The notes beneath the pieces are model-generated. The model was given only the letters and a program-made list of their open reading frames with translations, was not told the DNA's origin and made no database searches. Shown here piece after piece: positions 61,659-64,000 of a DNA stretch of 64,000 nucleotides. The stretch is from Pseudoalteromonas umbrosa (GTDB taxonomy: Bacteria > Pseudomonadota > Gammaproteobacteria > Enterobacterales > Alteromonadaceae), in contig NZ_JASJUU010000009.1 in NCBI RefSeq assembly GCF_030125375.1, positions 62,001-126,000 of the forward strand, read 5' to 3'. Position numbers and translations under genes: made by a program. Each line of letters starts with the position of its first letter. Positions within the stretch are counted from its first letter, which is position 1.

Positions 61659-61904
61659 ATGGCATTATCATTTGCTGTTGATTCTACACTTGCGCGCTAT
61701 GTGAAATCATTGGCACAACGCGCAACCACAGAACACAGCACCTTAACACCAGCAGAACGCTCCGTGCTCCTTATGAGCGCCCTAGCAGCGGCCAGCAACA
61801 TTGAACATGAAGCCTTGCGTTTAACAACCATAAAATGGGTCAACGCACGCGCCACTCGCATTGATTTCAACCCCAGAAAAAGCGCTGCAAAGGGGCCAGA
61901 ATAA
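61659..61904 (+). CDS. small hypothetical protein, 81 aa
   Basis: Helical, basic-tailed product (LARYVKSLAQRATTEHSTLT; LMSALAAASNIEHEALRLTT). Its stop codon TAA abuts the ATG of the next gene, so the two are translationally coupled. Unrecognised. Confidence 0.62.
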   Translation: MALSFAVDSTLARYVKSLAQRATTEHSTLTPAERSVLLMSALAAASNIEHEALRLTTIKWVNARATRIDFNPRKSAAKGPE

Positions 61905-62981
61905 ATGGCGTTTTCATTTCACAGAAGTGGCTATCAAAGTCATATCACCATGATGAAAGACCTTGTCACTGACATGGTCGAAACAGGCATGTTCAAATCT
62001 GTGACCATACAGCAAGCGGATAATAATTTTATCATCCACCCGAAACTACTTGAAAGTGAAGTGCCTTTTTCTTGCTTACTTGAAGTCATGCCAGAGGGCA
62101 ATGCCATGTTAACTGGCAATCAGCACTCATGGCGTATCATGTTTAAAGTAGAGTGGAATCAATGTCGCATATATGTGGCCCCTGCACTTCAACTGCCGGA
62201 TACAGGGTTTTTGACACAGGTGCTGGGCGAGTATGAGCAACTACTTGGCTGGGATCATGTCGGTGTCATTGGCAGTGATATCGGTAACACAGGTATCCCG
62301 TTTATAGACCGAACATACCTAAGTAAGTCAGCACCCGCTTACCCTATGGGATTTGTTTTAACTCTAACAAATAGAGGGTTTGTGTTTTTCACCTACGAAG
62401 AGACATTCGATGATGCCAGCGTATGGCACGATGGTTCTTGGTTCAGCTGGCTGTGTGTTCAGCGCCCCGTCGACCCTGAGTCAGGAGAACCACTGGTCAG
62501 TGAAATGTCACCTGTCTTTGCCGCCTATGAAATCAAGAACGGGCAAGGTCACAAGCGTAACAAGTTTGTTGTTCGAGAGTCTGATGTGGTGGTGCCAACC
62601 AAATCTAAGCCTGCTTGGCGCTTTATGCGCATGGAAAATGCCATCATGCCCCATGCCGATGCTGAGGTGAACTACTTCACCGAAGAAAATAGCGCTAAAG
62701 TCTTCTACCCGCATAACCTCAACACCCGTCGCTACCGCTATAAACATGTTATGGATCTCATTGCATTCAGTGAAGCCCGCTTATTTGGTAGCTTGCAGAA
62801 CATCGAATTTTCGAAAGTGTTTCGAGAGCAAATTGCACGTAAATACAAAACCGTGATCAACCACGCTCAAGAATCATCAGGGACCATCATATTCATTATG
62901 ATTAACGGTGCCGAAATACGTGAACACGTCAGAAGCGTCGTGGACGAATCAAGTAACTGGCTAACGGCAATGATGTCGTAG
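61905..62981 (+). CDS. hypothetical protein, 358 aa, paralogue of the gene at 63513
   Basis: The protein contains GFVLTLTNRGFVFFTYEETF and WFSWLCVQRPVDPESGEP, which recurs in the product at 63513 (AIAIWEHAVVD, LSWLCIQKPVDWETG). The C-terminal half has FRFM-type aromatic strands (PAWRFMRMENAIMPHADAEV; NTRRYRYKHVMDLIAFSEAR). Large, soluble and duplicated, it is likely a virion component, but I recognise no family. Confidence 0.65.
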   Translation: MAFSFHRSGYQSHITMMKDLVTDMVETGMFKSVTIQQADNNFIIHPKLLESEVPFSCLLEVMPEGNAMLTGNQHSWRIMFKVEWNQCRIYVAPALQLPDTGFLTQVLGEYEQLLGWDHVGVIGSDIGNTGIPFIDRTYLSKSAPAYPMGFVLTLTNRGFVFFTYEETFDDASVWHDGSWFSWLCVQRPVDPESGEPLVSEMSPVFAAYEIKNGQGHKRNKFVVRESDVVVPTKSKPAWRFMRMENAIMPHADAEVNYFTEENSAKVFYPHNLNTRRYRYKHVMDLIAFSEARLFGSLQNIEFSKVFREQIARKYKTVINHAQESSGTIIFIMINGAEIREHVRSVVDESSNWLTAMMS

Positions 62982-63010
62982 CAACCAAACAAAATAAAGA
63001 GACTGTGAAA

Positions 63011-63505
63011 ATGACACGAGCACAAAATATCATTGCGCGCTATAACACACTAATAAACCAGAATAGTGCGTTGTCTAACGTTGATGAAGGACTAGAAGAT
63101 CTAGTGATTACAGAAGCGGGACAAAAGACATTATCGCGCATCAACAGCTACCTAAAAAGCAAGATCAAAGAATTTAACGTCATGATGAAATGGGATTGGC
63201 CATCGCTCAACCCTTCACTGCGTCAACTCAACAGCGACGACCTTGAATGGAAAGTTACTGTAAATAGCCAATCTAATGGCGAAGAGTTTGTAACAGATAT
63301 GGTGACTTGGGCAGAGGGCGCACTGGTCCCTGCGGTAAAACAAGAGTTCGCTGGAGAAAAGTACAAAGTAAAAGCGTCAGTTGCGCACAAGATCTTCCCA
63401 AGAGAAGATGGCGGCCAAATCCAATTTGCCACCGTCACCGTACAGCTGAGCAAGCTGAAAAAAGCGGGGCTAGTGGCGTTATCGGACAAGAAAAAAGAGG
63501 CATAA
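63011..63505 (+). CDS. hypothetical protein, 164 aa
   Basis: Helical start (RAQNIIARYNTLINQNSALS), then a beta domain (LEWKVTVNSQSNGEEFVTDM; QIQFATVTVQLSKLKKAGL). It lies between the two paralogues of 61905 and 63513 in the same operon. The ATG at 63011 is chosen over a GTG two codons earlier. Unrecognised. Confidence 0.62.
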   Translation: MTRAQNIIARYNTLINQNSALSNVDEGLEDLVITEAGQKTLSRINSYLKSKIKEFNVMMKWDWPSLNPSLRQLNSDDLEWKVTVNSQSNGEEFVTDMVTWAEGALVPAVKQEFAGEKYKVKASVAHKIFPREDGGQIQFATVTVQLSKLKKAGLVALSDKKKEA

Positions 63506-63512
63506 TAGCGAC

Positions 63513-64000
63513 ATGTTTAGCGTGTTTCGCCACGGTCTAGTCGATTTAAGCCAAGTCTTTGACATCTTGCAAGAGAAGGCCAACTATCACTTCGATGTTG
63601 CCGCCAAGCAAGACGGCAAAGTCTTGCTGCTCAAACCGCGTATTGCGCTAGATGTAATGTCTTACGAGCAAGAATGGTTAGTGCGCTTAGAACTCTCAGA
63701 CGATGATAAGCGCATCCGACTTAATGTTGTCACGCCACTACAAATCAACAATGTTACCGGTGAGCTGTATTCTCGGGCAGTGGGCAGTTTAAATACCTCC
63801 GATACACCTAATGAGTTGGGCTATTGGTTTCGTCGAGATTCAATGAATACCAATGGCAAATACAACCGCCCATTTTCCTTTTTGTTTACCGCGGATAGCC
63901 ACGGCTTTGCCATTGCCATCTGGGAACACGCGGTCGTTGATAGCCCTGAACGACAGTTGAGCTGGCTGTGTATTCAAAAACCAGTGGACTGGGAAACTGG
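63513..64000 (+). CDS. hypothetical protein (partial), paralogue of the 61905 product
   Basis: An open frame begins at ATG 63513, 7 bases after the preceding stop, and is still open after 162 codons at the window edge. It reads FSVFRHGLVDLSQVFDILQ, GYWFRRDSMNTNGKYN, GFAIAIWEHAVVDSPERQLS and SWLCIQKPVDWETG. The last parts align with the 61905 product, making tandem paralogues with one gene between them. Confidence 0.68.
   Translation, partial: MFSVFRHGLVDLSQVFDILQEKANYHFDVAAKQDGKVLLLKPRIALDVMSYEQEWLVRLELSDDDKRIRLNVVTPLQINNVTGELYSRAVGSLNTSDTPNELGYWFRRDSMNTNGKYNRPFSFLFTADSHGFAIAIWEHAVVDSPERQLSWLCIQKPVDWET

Noticed and set aside
1..64000. tRNA, rRNA, insertion sequence or integrase genes
   Set aside because: I looked through the gaps for tRNA T-loop and stem patterns and among the proteins for transposase or integrase motifs and found none.

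Overview
This window is the interior of a large double-stranded DNA bacteriophage genome, cut at both ends (partial genes at position 1 and at 64000). The evidence is a nearly complete phage replication set together with a head-assembly module in canonical order: large terminase, portal, protease/scaffold, major capsid protein. I see no bacterial housekeeping operon, tRNA, rRNA, insertion sequence or CRISPR array. The host is probably a Gram-negative bacterium, perhaps a gammaproteobacterium: there are Sec-type signal peptides, a periplasmic-type nuclease, a lytic transglycosylase and an Hfq-like protein. I cannot name the phage.

Layout. About 1-10.8 kb is mostly minus-strand replication: gp32-like SSB, coiled-coil protein, clamp loader, thioredoxin, plasmid-type Rep, an iteron origin, DnaB-like helicase, FEN-type exonuclease and a SNF2 helicase interrupted by an intein. 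About 11.3-28.8 kb is mainly plus strand: a Ski2/Hel308-type helicase split over two genes, two tandem copies of a secreted two-gene cassette, a beta-clamp-like protein, a family A DNA polymerase with a UDG-like N-terminus, DHFR, primase (minus) and NAD-dependent ligase. About 28.9-39.1 kb is packaging and head formation. About 39.3-51.4 kb is accessory: lytic transglycosylase, thymidylate synthase, YqeY-like protein, secreted SNase, Hfq-like protein and many unknowns. About 51.4-64 kb holds two large paralogous (probably structural) proteins, RNase H, a P-loop NTPase, a SWIM-like zinc protein and further unknown genes.

How it fits together. Clamp, clamp loader, polymerase, helicase, primase, SSB, exonuclease, RNase H and ligase form a self-sufficient replisome, and DHFR plus thymidylate synthase supply dTMP. 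A Rep gene with an inverted-repeat operator and four helically phased iterons is the usual layout of a theta-replicating plasmid. This raises the possibility that the genome is a phage-plasmid with both an episomal and a lytic state.

Two short signals run through the whole window. One is an 8-bp palindrome, TTGTACAA, seen at 38 positions, 28 of them between genes. The other is a directional motif, TTGAGAC or TGAGAC, found just upstream of many start codons in the orientation of the downstream gene. Together they look like a genome-wide regulatory system: a dispersed operator set comparable to P1 C1 operators or mycobacteriophage L5 stoperators, plus a phage-specific promoter or leader element. 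All counts were made by eye.
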